Source: Kocuria soli (GTDB taxonomy: Bacteria > Actinomycetota > Actinomycetes > Actinomycetales > Micrococcaceae). From it: a stretch of 64,000 nt of DNA. Below, one piece after another: positions 34,019-43,355 of the stretch (positions are counted from its first letter, which is position 1; each line of letters begins with the position of its first letter). The notes under the pieces were generated by a model. The model saw only the letters and a program-made list of their open reading frames with translations. It had not been told where the DNA came from and ran no database searches. The stretch is from assembly GCF_003797835.1 (NCBI RefSeq), contig NZ_RKMF01000009.1:62001-126000 (forward strand), in the 5' to 3' direction. The translations under genes were made by a program, and so were the position numbers.

Positions 34019-36432
34019 CGGTACACCCTACCTACCGCGACGTCAAAGGCCTCGGGCCCGAAGACTTCGGCGACTTCCCGTGCCACGGTCTGTGCCCGTT
34101 GCTCGGCCGCCGCAGGAGCCGCCAACACTTCTAGGACCTCTGCAGCGAATTCCGGGGGGGTATCGGCCACTCGGGCCCAGCTGCCGTCGCCGACACCTTC
34201 CATACCGACGGACGTGGTGACCACAGGCACCGCGCGCAGCATGGCCTCGACCACTTTGAACTTGACCCCCGCCCCCAGCCGCAGCGGGACGACGACGGCC
34301 GACGCCGCCCGGTACTGCACGTCGAGGTCTTCGACGTAGCCCAAGAGTTCCACCCCGGCCGCCTCGAGTTCCCGGGCCACGGGGTCCCGCCGGCCCTCAC
34401 CCACGACCGACACAACTACCTCCGGCACCGCTTGGCGGATCAGCGGCAGGACCTCCCGTGCGAACCACAGGATCGCGTGCTCGTTCTCCCACCGCGCCAT
34501 GTACCCGACGAACAACAACCGTGGTGGGCCCTCCGGCGCCCGGTCCTTCTCCCGAGGCTGCCCACTGACCGGCGCCGGGACCACGGAAACCCGGGCAGTC
34601 GTTCCTGTCCGGCCACCGTGAACAGGTGCAGGAAGCAGGTCGGCGTCCTTCCGACTGAGCACGATCACCTCGTCTGCGGTGGCCAGGATTTGTCGTTCCA
34701 GCCGCCGGGCGAGGAACGCCCGACCGCGCCAGGCGACGGTGCGCAGCGGCCCGGTGGCCAGTCGGGACTGGCGTTCGAAGCGTTGGGAGAGAACGTCGTG
34801 CAAGGTCACCACGATCCGCGCTGTGGGATTGAGTCGGCGCAGCCAGGGCAGCAGTGCGGCTTGCTCCTCCCATTGGAGATCAATGAGCGCCGCACGTGTC
34901 AGCAGACCTCGCACGGTTTCCAGGTCCCGGGGTGTCAGGCAGGGGTGCATCCCGGCGACGCGCCACCACAGCCGGCTCGCGCCGTTCGGCCCGTGCGGTG
35001 CGATCAGCCGGTGCGGAGGGGTTCCTCCCCGTGCCACGGCGCGGCCGTTGGCCGGGCCGTCCACTGCCACCGTGAGAACCCGCCTGTTCTTGGCGATTAC
35101 CTGGTGCAGGCGCAGGGCGAACAGTTCTCCGGCCGATTCCTGGGCCACCGCGCTGGGGAGCACGGGCGAGATCATGACGGCGGAGCCCCTGGGAGCGGTG
35201 GCCTCTACCGCCACCTCGTGCACCACGGCCGACAGCCGCTCCACCCAGGCAGTCCAGGTCAGGCGACGCGAGGCATCCATGCGGGCGGCCTGCGCGGCCG
35301 CATCCAGTCGTGCCCGGTCCAGGGAGGTCAGAACCTCGACATAGGCGGCGGCCTCCTCCTCTGAGCCGGTGTCACCGTCTGTTCCCGTCACCAGCCACCC
35401 AGTCACGCCGTCGATCACGATGCTCTCGACCCCGCCGACCTTCGCCGCGAGCACGGGTAGCCCGTGGGTCAGCGCATCCGTCATCACCACACCCGCCGCG
35501 TTTGCCCGGGCCGGTTCCAGGAGTACGTCGTGCCTGCGATACAGCTCGCTCAGGTGGCCGCGATCCACGCGCCCGGTCCCGGTGACCCACTCCGGCAGGT
35601 GCTCCGGAACATCGCCGACGACCGTGAAGACCACCGGACGTCGACGCCGCCCCGCTTCCACGACGGCAAGGGCTCGGTCACCGCCCTTGCGGACCCAGTC
35701 GCTGCTGACGAACAGGACCTTGAGGTGGCCTGCGGCTTCGGCAGCACCCACCTCCCGCTGATCTGCCGGGTCTGTCCGTGTCGACCGGGACGGCACGGCG
35801 GGGACACCCGGGCCGAAGGGCGCCACGTGGATCCGCTCCGGGGGCACGCCCACGTCCTTCGTCAAGGACCGGGCTGCCCATTCGCTGGCCACGAGGTAGC
35901 GATCGGTGCGCTGCGCCGCCGCGTGCTCGACCGCGCGGCCACGACGTCGGTCACCGGGCCCCAAGTCACGGAACATGGGATAGAAACCGTCCAGGGCATG
36001 GAACGTGGCGTCCGTGACCTGGATCAGGTGGAGTTCCGGGGGCAGGTCCAGGACGTCGGTCGATGCGGCCACGGCGACCATGACGTCCACAACCTCCCGG
36101 TCACCTTGGAGATCCCCGGTGTCCCCGGATGATGCGGTCAGGCGGGCTCGGCGTCGGAGATATTCCGCGCGCAGGGCTCTGCTGCGCCGCCGTGCCGTGG
36201 CCGGGGTGTGCCGCGGGAGGGTCCGGCCGCCTCCGGTCAGGCCCCGGATGCGGGCACGTAATCGTTCGACGGGCGCGTCGCGGACCGTGACCGGATCGAG
36301 CAGGTGAACTTCCACGTCAGGCTGAGTGCCGGCCAATGCCTGTACCACGTTCACCATGGGTGCTACCACCCCGGACCAGGCGGAAGGATCTGCCGGTGCC
36401 CACGGGGTGTACAGCCACAAACGCACCGCCAC
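34015..36432 (-). CDS. Fused double family-4-type glycosyltransferase
   Basis: 805 residues with two GT-B proteins end to end. The first (about 1-400) contains LFVSSDWVRKGGDRAL, VVGDVPEHLPEW and the C-terminal ANAAGVVMTDALTHG loop. The second (about 420-805) contains WEEQAALLPWL, VVTLHDVLSQRF, LLFVGYMARWENEHAI, and LRLGAGVKFKVVEAMLRAVP. The GTG at 36432 is chosen because AAAGGA lies 7 nt before it; the frame runs on upstream without a match. Coupled to the following GT2 gene. It may add two sugars, or one half may be structural. Confidence 0.85.
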   Translation of the reverse strand: MAVRLWLYTPWAPADPSAWSGVVAPMVNVVQALAGTQPDVEVHLLDPVTVRDAPVERLRARIRGLTGGGRTLPRHTPATARRRSRALRAEYLRRRARLTASSGDTGDLQGDREVVDVMVAVAASTDVLDLPPELHLIQVTDATFHALDGFYPMFRDLGPGDRRRGRAVEHAAAQRTDRYLVASEWAARSLTKDVGVPPERIHVAPFGPGVPAVPSRSTRTDPADQREVGAAEAAGHLKVLFVSSDWVRKGGDRALAVVEAGRRRRPVVFTVVGDVPEHLPEWVTGTGRVDRGHLSELYRRHDVLLEPARANAAGVVMTDALTHGLPVLAAKVGGVESIVIDGVTGWLVTGTDGDTGSEEEAAAYVEVLTSLDRARLDAAAQAARMDASRRLTWTAWVERLSAVVHEVAVEATAPRGSAVMISPVLPSAVAQESAGELFALRLHQVIAKNRRVLTVAVDGPANGRAVARGGTPPHRLIAPHGPNGASRLWWRVAGMHPCLTPRDLETVRGLLTRAALIDLQWEEQAALLPWLRRLNPTARIVVTLHDVLSQRFERQSRLATGPLRTVAWRGRAFLARRLERQILATADEVIVLSRKDADLLPAPVHGGRTGTTARVSVVPAPVSGQPREKDRAPEGPPRLLFVGYMARWENEHAILWFAREVLPLIRQAVPEVVVSVVGEGRRDPVARELEAAGVELLGYVEDLDVQYRAASAVVVPLRLGAGVKFKVVEAMLRAVPVVTTSVGMEGVGDGSWARVADTPPEFAAEVLEVLAAPAAAEQRAQTVAREVAEVFGPEAFDVAVGRVYR

Positions 36433-36595
36433 CGACTTTTCCTTTCCGGGCCACTCGGGCTCTCGCCACCACTGACTCACCGCCCGACCACGGCAGGGCT
36501 TTGACTGCGAGGGTCGACCGGGAATGGGCTCATTCTCGCACGCCTTCCGGATGCGCAGCGTTGACGAGCCCGGGAGAACCGTCGGAGGCACACGG

Positions 36596-36601
36596 TAGGG
36601 T
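36596..36601 (+). promoter_or_regulatory. Possible -10 box just before rmlA
   Basis: TAGGGT (TANNNT class) ends 6 nt before the first rmlA ATG, which would give a leaderless message; TAGGG could equally act as a weak ribosome site. A TTGACG at 36561 is too far away to serve as its -35. Confidence 0.25.
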
Positions 36602-36607
36602 TGCCCC

Positions 36608-37480
36608 ATGATGAAGGGCATCATTCTGGCCGGTGGCACGGGGTCGCGTCTGCACCCCATCACCTTGGGTGTCTCCAAACAATTGGTTGCCGTTTTCGAC
36701 AAACCGATGATCTATTACCCGTTGTCGACCCTGATACTCGCGGGAATCCAGGACATCCTGGTCATCACCACGCCGCAGGACGCCGCACAGTTCAGGCGCT
36801 TGTTGGGCGACGGCGCACGGTTCGGGGTGAACATCACGTATGCCGAACAGCCGTCACCCGACGGCCTGGCTCAGGCGTTCTTGCTGGGCGAAGACCACAT
36901 CGGGGCAGACAATGTTGCTCTCATCCTGGGTGACAACATTTTTTACGGCCCCGGCATGGGCACACAATTGCGCGCCCACAGGGACGTCCACGGCGGCAGC
37001 ATATTCGGTTACTGGGTCCGCAACCCACATTCTTACGGCGTCGTGGAATTCAACGAACAGGGGAAAATTCTTTCTCTCGAGGAAAAGCCGAAGCATCCCA
37101 AGAGTCAGTATGCGGTTCCGGGATTGTATTTCTATGACAACGACGTCGTGAACATCGCACGTGACCTCAAGCCGTCCGCGCGCGGCGAATTGGAAATCAC
37201 GGACGTCAACAAGGTGTATCTGGACCGCGGGACACTTGACGTGCAGGTCCTCCCCCGCGGTACGGCTTGGCTGGACACGGGGACCTTCGCCGATCTCAAC
37301 GACGCCTCCAACTTCATCCGGACGGTCGAATCACGCCAGGGGCTCAAGGTCGGCTGTCCCGAGGAGGTCGCGTGGCGGACCGGACTGCTGACGGACGACG
37401 AATTGCGGGAGCGGGCGGAGCCCCTGACCAAGAGCGGGTACGGCAGCTATCTCCTGGATCTTCTGGAGCGGGGCCGGTGA
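36608..37480 (+). CDS. rmlA: Glucose-1-phosphate thymidylyltransferase
   Basis: Makes dTDP-glucose from dTTP and glucose-1-phosphate, the first step to dTDP-rhamnose. 290 residues. The nucleotide loop is [11 protein letters not shown] at 9-19, with [17 protein letters not shown], and the C-terminal [11 protein letters not shown]; a normal RmlA length. The first two thirds are clearly less GC-rich (a line of 60 bases at 36661 has 28 G+C; one at 37321 has 42), so the gene looks mosaic. First gene of a plus-strand trio; the stop overlaps the next start (GTGA). Confidence 0.96.
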   Translation: MMKGIILAGGTGSRLHPITLGVSKQLVAVFDKPMIYYPLSTLILAGIQDILVITTPQDAAQFRRLLGDGARFGVNITYAEQPSPDGLAQAFLLGEDHIGADNVALILGDNIFYGPGMGTQLRAHRDVHGGSIFGYWVRNPHSYGVVEFNEQGKILSLEEKPKHPKSQYAVPGLYFYDNDVVNIARDLKPSARGELEITDVNKVYLDRGTLDVQVLPRGTAWLDTGTFADLNDASNFIRTVESRQGLKVGCPEEVAWRTGLLTDDELRERAEPLTKSGYGSYLLDLLERGR

Positions 37481-38370
37481 ACACGCCGGCAGAACACACG
37501 CCCGAACCCGCCTCCCCCGGGGCGCCCGGCACCTCCGCGAAGGCCGAGGTGGACCTCGAAACACGTATCCGCCTCTCCCATGGCCTGGTGGACCACACCC
37601 TGCAGCAGGCCGGTATCCGCGCGCTGCACGTCAAGGGCTACGCGGCGGCCACGATCTTCCCGCCCGAACGGTCGAGTTCGGACGTGGACGTCGTCGTCGA
37701 TCCCACCCGTACCGACGCCGCGCTGGACGCGCTGCAGAACGCCGGGTGGGAGCTGGTAACGGGGTACGACGAAGGGTCGATCTTCCGGCACGCCGCCACG
37801 CTGTGGCACGCCCACCTGGGGTACGTGGACGTTCACCGGCACCTGCCGGGGTTCCGAGCACGGCCCGCAGAAGTCTTCGAGGCGTTGTGGGACCGTCGCA
37901 CCGTCGTGGACGTGGCGCACTGGCCATGCCCTGTCGCCGCGCCCCTGGACCACGTGCTCATCATCGTGCTGCATGCCGCGCGCAATCCGAGCCGCGGGAA
38001 GCAGGACGTGGACCACGTCCTGAGCGGGCTCACCGGAGCACAGCGAGCAACCCTGCAGCGCAGCGTGCGCGATTGGGGCGCCGAGGACCCGTGGCTGGTC
38101 GCCACCGGTGAGGACCTGGGGGCAGACCCCAGCCAGGTCCGCGTGTGGCAGGCCGTCCACGACGACGCCGATCGGGCCACGCTGCTCTCGGCCCGGCTGC
38201 ACGCGGCCCGCACCCCCGCCCGGAAGCTGCGGGTGCTGGCCGCCGCGGTCGTGGTGAACCGCGCTCACCTGCACATGGCCTTGGGCCGCGCGCCGCGCCG
38301 GAGGGACTATCTGCGCGAGTACCGGCGTAGGATCGCCGCCGTCGCAACTCACGTCCGGGAGGGGTCATGA
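37477..38370 (+). CDS. Nucleotidyltransferase-fold protein (PF14907, NTP_transf_5 type)
   Basis: 297 residues. Motifs of the uncharacterised nucleotidyltransferase group are visible: [12 protein letters not shown] near 48, the metal-binding [16 protein letters not shown] near 64-79, and [11 protein letters not shown] near 114-124. The catalytic aspartates (SDVDVVV, with a later VDVH) seem present. Members of this family occur next to PqqD-like proteins in some lasso-peptide and exopolysaccharide loci; the substrate is not known. GTG at 37477 overlaps rmlA, and its stop overlaps the pqqD-like gene, so all three are coupled. Confidence 0.8.
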   Translation: MNTPAEHTPEPASPGAPGTSAKAEVDLETRIRLSHGLVDHTLQQAGIRALHVKGYAAATIFPPERSSSDVDVVVDPTRTDAALDALQNAGWELVTGYDEGSIFRHAATLWHAHLGYVDVHRHLPGFRARPAEVFEALWDRRTVVDVAHWPCPVAAPLDHVLIIVLHAARNPSRGKQDVDHVLSGLTGAQRATLQRSVRDWGAEDPWLVATGEDLGADPSQVRVWQAVHDDADRATLLSARLHAARTPARKLRVLAAAVVVNRAHLHMALGRAPRRRDYLREYRRRIAAVATHVREGS

Positions 38371-38792
38371 CCGGAAAACCGACGGAGGACGCCGTGCCCG
38401 CCGCACCGACGCACGGCTCCACGAGCCCCGGGGACCGGTGGGCGGCCGCGCACCACGTCAGTTGGACCCGGACGGCCACCGGCACCGTGGCCGTGCTGCA
38501 CTTCGCGCACCCTGTCCCCCACGTCCTGAACGAGCCGGCGGCAACGGTGTGGGAGCTCCTGGCCGGTGACCAGGACGCCGACCCCGACGGCTCGACCCGC
38601 ACCGAGACCTCCCAAAACGACGAAGAGCCCGGGACTCGCCCTCGGACCTTGGACGAGCTGGCAGAAGGCTTCCTGTCGCGCACCAGCTTCATCGGCTCGG
38701 CCCCGGAAGCCGATGAACTACGCGCCGGCCTGCTACACGTCCTGCACCAGCTCGAGCTCACCGGGGTGGTGCGTCGGACGGCGGACCGGTGA
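38367..38792 (+). CDS. PqqD-like peptide-binding protein (RiPP recognition element type)
   Basis: 141 residues. The PqqD fold is suggested by a beta hairpin (HHVSWTRTATGTVAVLHF), the hallmark LNEPAATVWELLAG at about 57-70, and the last helix pair TLDELAEGFLSR plus LRAGLLHVLHQLELTGVV. An acidic insert of about 25 residues splits the two halves. Proteins of this fold bind leader peptides and deliver them to modifying enzymes. ATG at 38367 overlaps the nucleotidyltransferase stop; GGAGG precedes it. The last 35 bp overlap a convergent glycosyltransferase gene. No radical SAM or cyclase partner is in the window. Confidence 0.75.
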   Translation: MTGKPTEDAVPAAPTHGSTSPGDRWAAAHHVSWTRTATGTVAVLHFAHPVPHVLNEPAATVWELLAGDQDADPDGSTRTETSQNDEEPGTRPRTLDELAEGFLSRTSFIGSAPEADELRAGLLHVLHQLELTGVVRRTADR

Positions 38793-39909
38793 AGCGCCTC
38801 AGCAATTCGTCGATCTCCCGGGCGAACCGTTGTTCGGAGAACAGGTCCGCGTGCGCCTTCATGGCCTCGGGGTCCCACGGCAGCTCCTGGACCTCCTGCA
38901 TGGCGCGGGCGATGTCCGGGGCCGTGGCCGTATCCGTGAAGATCCCGTTGACCCCGGGGCGGATCGTGTCCAGGTAGCCCCCGGCCCGCAGGGCGATCGT
39001 CGGCACACCCCAGGCGGAGGCCTCCAGGGGTGTGATGCCGAAGTCCTCGTAGCTGACGGCCACCAAGGCTGTGGCGTGGGCGTAGGCCCACCGCAGTTGC
39101 GGCTCCGTGAGGTCCTTGACGAACAGCACGTCGTCGTGGGCCATGCTGCGCAACTCCATCTCCAGCGGACCACGGCCCACGACCAGGAGACGTTTCCCGG
39201 CGACCGCTGCCGCCTCGATCACCGCGTCCACGTTCTTGTAGGGCAGCAGGCGTGAGACAACCAGGAAGTACCCGTTGCCGTCCAGGAGGTGCTCGGCCTC
39301 CGGCACGGGCTGCAGCTCCCCTCCGGTGTCCACGGCGTGCGGCGGGTGGATCAGGCCCACGTCCTGCCGACCGTAGATGTTCCGGATCCGTTCCTGGACC
39401 ACGGTCGAGTTACCCAGGTAGTAGTCCCGTTGCGCCATCGCGTGGTGGTCCCACCGCTTGAGCAGCGGGTGGAGCAACTTCACCGCCACACCGCGGGGGC
39501 GCTTCCACCAGCGCGTTCCCAGGTACTCCTCCATGAGGTAGACCCACCGCGCGGGAGTGTGGCAGTACACCACGGTGGGGCCCTTGTAGCGGAACCCGTG
39601 GGCCCATCCGGAACTCGAGACGATGGCCGTCCCCGACGGTACCTTCATGAGCGACGACGCCAGCGGCAACAGGGGCAGCGCCGCGCGGTGATGGTGTCGG
39701 AACAGCCCCACCCGGTTGAGTCGCGACGTGATGATCTTGGCCTCGGCGAACTCGGGAAAGGTGCCCTCCGGGTGATATAGGGTCGTGTAGATCGGCGCGT
39801 CGGGGAACATCCGGTGGAGGGTGAGAACGACGCGTTCGGCCCCACCGCGTTGGGTGAGGTAGTCGTGGGCGATCACAATGCCCTTGGGGGGATTCTCAGA
39901 ACGTGTCAC
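38758..39909 (-). CDS. Family-4 glycosyltransferase
   Basis: 383 residues, GT-B fold. N-terminal IAHDYLTQRGGAERVVL resembles mannosyl/rhamnosyl transferases; the donor-side loop is YFLVVSRLLPYKNVDAVIEAA and the E-x7-E pair is in SYEDFGITPLEAS. Adds a sugar to the growing lipid-linked chain; donor unknown. GTG at 39909 is preceded by GGAGAG, and its first 14 nt overlap the preceding GT2 gene. Last gene of a ten-gene minus-strand operon. Confidence 0.9.
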   Translation of the reverse strand: MTRSENPPKGIVIAHDYLTQRGGAERVVLTLHRMFPDAPIYTTLYHPEGTFPEFAEAKIITSRLNRVGLFRHHHRAALPLLPLASSLMKVPSGTAIVSSSGWAHGFRYKGPTVVYCHTPARWVYLMEEYLGTRWWKRPRGVAVKLLHPLLKRWDHHAMAQRDYYLGNSTVVQERIRNIYGRQDVGLIHPPHAVDTGGELQPVPEAEHLLDGNGYFLVVSRLLPYKNVDAVIEAAAVAGKRLLVVGRGPLEMELRSMAHDDVLFVKDLTEPQLRWAYAHATALVAVSYEDFGITPLEASAWGVPTIALRAGGYLDTIRPGVNGIFTDTATAPDIARAMQEVQELPWDPEAMKAHADLFSEQRFAREIDELLRRFTGPPSDAPPR

Positions 39910-40846
39910 GTGCTCTCTCCGGGTACAGGAAGCCGGCAAGATCTGCCGTCTCGATGATGAAGGCGATGCACTTCCTGGCGATCTTCCGGGGGAATGCCGG
40001 AAGCAAGAAGTCTATGAGGTGGCCGACGGTTCGAGTGGTGCCCACGCCCGTGGCCCTCGCGGCAAGTCGGATGCAGCGGCCCCACAAGCCGTGAGTTGCG
40101 GGCCCGGGGAGGACGTCGGCCCCGTGCTTCTCGACGAACGTGGCCCGAGCCGCCCCGGCGTGAAGGGCCCGCGTCGCGCGCTGCGCCGTCGTGGTGGCCG
40201 CGACGCGGTGCACGGTCTCCAACGCGGGCTCCAGGACGACAGGGACACCGGCCCGGTTGAGCCGGTAGCCGAAGTCGACGTCCTCCCAGCCGTAGCGTCG
40301 GTAGTCGGGGTCGTATCCACCCAGTTCACGGTAGGCGGCGGCGGGGACCGAGGCGTTACCGGCCCAGTACCGCCACCGCAGGGAGCTCGAGGCCGAGTAG
40401 GCCTCGCGCCGGAAGAGGCGGTCCTGCTCGCGGCCGTAGGCACGGGCGTACGGCGTGTCCGGGTACCGGTTGCGGTACAGGCCGACGACGCCGCGCGTCG
40501 TCCCGTCCGCGTGCGCACGGGCATGGTGTCCGACGAAGTGCTCGTCGGGTTCCAGGTCGTCGTCGCAACGCACCAGGATCTCGCCGCGGGCCATCTCGGC
40601 GGCTGTCTCCAGTGCTGCGACTCGTCCGCGGTTCCCGGGATGAATCCGGTACCGGAGCGCGAGATCGGGGTATTGGGCCGCGGCAGCGGTCAGGACCGCT
40701 TCCGTGCCGTCCACGTCACCGTCGACGACCACGCAGACCTCGAAGGGCGGAGCCTGGTTCTGGGTGGCGAGGGCGGCCAGGAGGACGGGCAGTCGGTCCG
40801 CTCCCCCGTGCGTGGGCACCAGGACAGACAGGCGGGCTGCGGTCAT
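39896..40846 (-). CDS. Family-2 glycosyltransferase
   Basis: 316 residues, GT-A fold: VLVPTHGGADRLPVLL at the start, VVVDGDVDGTEAV, the metal motif RCDDDLEPDEHF, and an acceptor region GWEDVDFGYRLNRAG. The ATG at 40846 overlaps the upstream GT4 stop (ATGA). A basic C-terminus may associate with the membrane. The frame is open 129 codons upstream but those codons lie inside the neighbouring gene. Confidence 0.88.
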   Translation of the reverse strand: MTAARLSVLVPTHGGADRLPVLLAALATQNQAPPFEVCVVVDGDVDGTEAVLTAAAAQYPDLALRYRIHPGNRGRVAALETAAEMARGEILVRCDDDLEPDEHFVGHHARAHADGTTRGVVGLYRNRYPDTPYARAYGREQDRLFRREAYSASSSLRWRYWAGNASVPAAAYRELGGYDPDYRRYGWEDVDFGYRLNRAGVPVVLEPALETVHRVAATTTAQRATRALHAGAARATFVEKHGADVLPGPATHGLWGRCIRLAARATGVGTTRTVGHLIDFLLPAFPRKIARKCIAFIIETADLAGFLYPERARDTF

Positions 40847-42012
40847 GAGCGACCCCCTGCCACCGTTGCGGGGCCGGATTCCGGGTCCGGATCCGAGGGC
40901 AGTCCCAGCAATGCGGCGACACGCCGGCGTCCGGCCGACGGCGACCAGCGCTCCGACCAGCGGTCGTACTGCGCATCCGTCAGCTCCGCCCGCTGCCGGG
41001 TGGACATGGCCTCGAACGTATCCAGCGCTCGCACCAGACCAGCGGTGTCGCCGGGTTCCACGAGCAGCGGGTGATCGGTGCCGAGCACCTCCGGGAGCGC
41101 TCCGACACTCGTGGCGACGACGGGGACGCGGGCGACCATCGCCTCGGCCACCACCAGACCGAAGCTCTCGGGCGCCACCGACGGACACACCAGCACGTCC
41201 ACGCGCTCGAACAGGTCTGCCGGGGCGATCCATCCGAGGGGCTCCACGCCCGGGACATCACGCAGGCGCCGGTCCAGGTCACGGGCCTTCTCCGGCGGGA
41301 CGAACCGTGCCGCCCCGCCGACCAGCAGGCGGGGGCCGGAGGACACGTGGCCCGCGCCGTCGTGATCTCCGCCGTCGTGATCCGGGCTGCCGGGATCCCC
41401 GCCGTCGCTGCCCGACCGGCACCCGGCGCGACGGAAGTCCTCGAAGGCCGTCAGCAGCTCCGGGACCCCCTTGCCCTCGCTGATCCGACCGAGGTACCCC
41501 ACGGTCAGTTCCTCGGGGCGCGATGTGATCGACGCCGGACTCCGGTCCTCACCCGTCCCGGTGGAAATCTCGTCCGTCCAGTTGCCCAACGCTTGGGCTC
41601 CCGGGACGGCGAGCGCCGCGGTCTCCGACGGGACCAGAGTGCGGGACGCGCGCCATCGCGCAACCCGGGTCAGGATCCGGTGACTGCCACGCGGGATCTG
41701 GTGCAGGTGTACGAACCGCCGGTCCTGACCCGCGAGCGCCAGGGAGGGCCGCAGGCCGTGGCACCATGTGAGGTCGTTCCGGTGCCGGGTGGCCCAGCAC
41801 CGCAGTGCCCACAGGTAGCTGACAGTCCCCGCCCCGCCCAGTGTGGTAACGGGGAATCCCGCCTCTCGTGCACGGTCGGCGAGGTCGGCGGGGGCCGCAG
41901 GGCACACGACGTGCGGGTCCTGTCCGAGGTCGCGCAGGATCTGGGCGGTACGGATCAGCATGACCTCACCTCCGCCCAACGCACCGTGATTGGCCGCCAG
42001 ATGAACGATCAT
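40843..42012 (-). CDS. Family-4 glycosyltransferase
   Basis: 389 residues. N-terminal HLAANHGALGGGEVMLIRTA, donor loop VGYLGRISEGKGVPELLTAF and the E-x7-E pair in APESFGLVVAEAMVARVP identify a GT4 enzyme. A low-complexity Asp/Gly/His/Ser insert of about 25 residues (SDGGDPGSPDHDGGDHDG) splits the C-terminal domain, likely by repeat expansion. ATG at 42012 overlaps the polymerase stop (ATGA). Confidence 0.88.
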   Translation of the reverse strand: MIVHLAANHGALGGGEVMLIRTAQILRDLGQDPHVVCPAAPADLADRAREAGFPVTTLGGAGTVSYLWALRCWATRHRNDLTWCHGLRPSLALAGQDRRFVHLHQIPRGSHRILTRVARWRASRTLVPSETAALAVPGAQALGNWTDEISTGTGEDRSPASITSRPEELTVGYLGRISEGKGVPELLTAFEDFRRAGCRSGSDGGDPGSPDHDGGDHDGAGHVSSGPRLLVGGAARFVPPEKARDLDRRLRDVPGVEPLGWIAPADLFERVDVLVCPSVAPESFGLVVAEAMVARVPVVATSVGALPEVLGTDHPLLVEPGDTAGLVRALDTFEAMSTRQRAELTDAQYDRWSERWSPSAGRRRVAALLGLPSDPDPESGPATVAGGRS

Positions 42013-43355
42013 GACCCCACCTGCCACGGCGCCGGAGTGTTCCACGGAGCGTCGGCCACGGGCGTGTCCACCTCCCCGTGCGTGTCCGCCGCCTCCTGGC
42101 GGCCACCGGTCGCCGGGGGACGCTCGGGGCGGGTGGTGGGCGGACGGCGTCGTCGTGCGTGGCGCGAGACGAGGACCAGCGCACCGGCAGCGACGGCGGC
42201 CGACGGGGTCAGCAGGGACTCCCCCAGGTTGGTGGAACACACCAGCACCACGCCGCAAGCGGCCACCGGCCAGTTCATCAGGGGGTCCAAGTACCCGCCG
42301 CGGTGGAGCTGTCGCAGGAGCAGGGTCAACGCCAGGAGCACGAGCGCCACCACCCCGAGCTTGCCGAACTCCATCTGGAAGGCCGAGTAGCTGTCGTGGG
42401 AGAACATCTGGAAGTCGTTGCCCAGGACCACGTAGGCCTCGCCAGGTCCGTGGCCGAACCAACCGCCGGCCAGGCGCTTCTGTTCCTCGAGCGGTGCGAG
42501 CATGCTGCGCAGGTGGTCGCTGCCCTCCCGGTCGGCGAAGTACCCGCGGTCGAAGAACGTCTCCGCCGTTCCGGAGTGCGCGGTGCTGGAGAGCCACCAC
42601 ACGGCCAGCCACAGCAGGCCCGCCACCACCACCGGGTGGAGCTTGTGGGCGAGCAGAATCAGGACCCCGGCCACGGCGAGGGCGAACATGGAGGTCCGCG
42701 AGGCGGTCAGGATCACCGCCGTGAGAACCGTGAGTGCCAGAGCCACCCTGGTCCAGCGGTGCCGAAGGAACACGACGGCCAGGGGTCCCAAGGTGGCCAG
42801 CGCCAGCCCGGCGGTGTTCGGATCGCCCAGGACACCGGTCAGCCGGTTCTCGTAGAGACTCGAGGACCAGAACACCACACCGTAGACCAGCCCCACGAAC
42901 AGGCCGAGCCCGATGCCGCGGGCGAGGGATGCGATCGAGACGCTGCCGCGGGCCACGCCGTACATGACCAGCGCCCACGCGAACACGGTCCCCAACCGTT
43001 TGGCCTCCACGTGACCGGCACTGAGCGTGGAGAGCAACACGCTGCCCAGCACACAGCCCAGGGCAATGGCCAGCAGACGCGTCCCACGGGTGGGCGGAGT
43101 GATCCGCAACAGCACCAGGGCCGCCAGGCCGGCCAGGGCGAGCTGGGCCGGTGGCACGGTGGTCGGCCACCAGGGCATGGTGCTGCCGTCCATGACCAGG
43201 AAGAACCCGAGCACGGCGGTGGGCCACCGGGTCTTCTCCGCGCGCACGGCGCGCAGCCACCGCTGGCGGGTCAACGAACGAGGGCCCGGTGGCCTCCGGG
43301 CAGGACGGCTCCGGCCGGGAACGGTCACCGGCGTCACGGGGGTCACCGGGCTCAC
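42009..43355 (-). CDS. O-antigen polymerase/ligase-like membrane protein
   Basis: 448 residues with about ten transmembrane helices. The large periplasmic-type loop ends in GHGPGEAYVVLGNDFQMF followed by SHDSYSAFQMEFGKLG, the pattern of Wzy/WaaL family (PF04932). It probably joins repeat units or ligates the finished glycan. GTG at 43355 overlaps the preceding GT4 stop (GTGA), and AGAGGT lies 6 nt before. The N-terminus begins with an unusual run SPVTPVTPVT and the C-terminus is Pro/Arg-rich. Confidence 0.85.
   Translation of the reverse strand: MSPVTPVTPVTVPGRSRPARRPPGPRSLTRQRWLRAVRAEKTRWPTAVLGFFLVMDGSTMPWWPTTVPPAQLALAGLAALVLLRITPPTRGTRLLAIALGCVLGSVLLSTLSAGHVEAKRLGTVFAWALVMYGVARGSVSIASLARGIGLGLFVGLVYGVVFWSSSLYENRLTGVLGDPNTAGLALATLGPLAVVFLRHRWTRVALALTVLTAVILTASRTSMFALAVAGVLILLAHKLHPVVVAGLLWLAVWWLSSTAHSGTAETFFDRGYFADREGSDHLRSMLAPLEEQKRLAGGWFGHGPGEAYVVLGNDFQMFSHDSYSAFQMEFGKLGVVALVLLALTLLLRQLHRGGYLDPLMNWPVAACGVVLVCSTNLGESLLTPSAAVAAGALVLVSRHARRRRPPTTRPERPPATGGRQEAADTHGEVDTPVADAPWNTPAPWQVGS

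Noticed and set aside
36501-36506. TTGACT upstream of rmlA as a -35 box
   Set aside because: The hexamer 17 bp downstream (ATGGGC) is not a credible -10.
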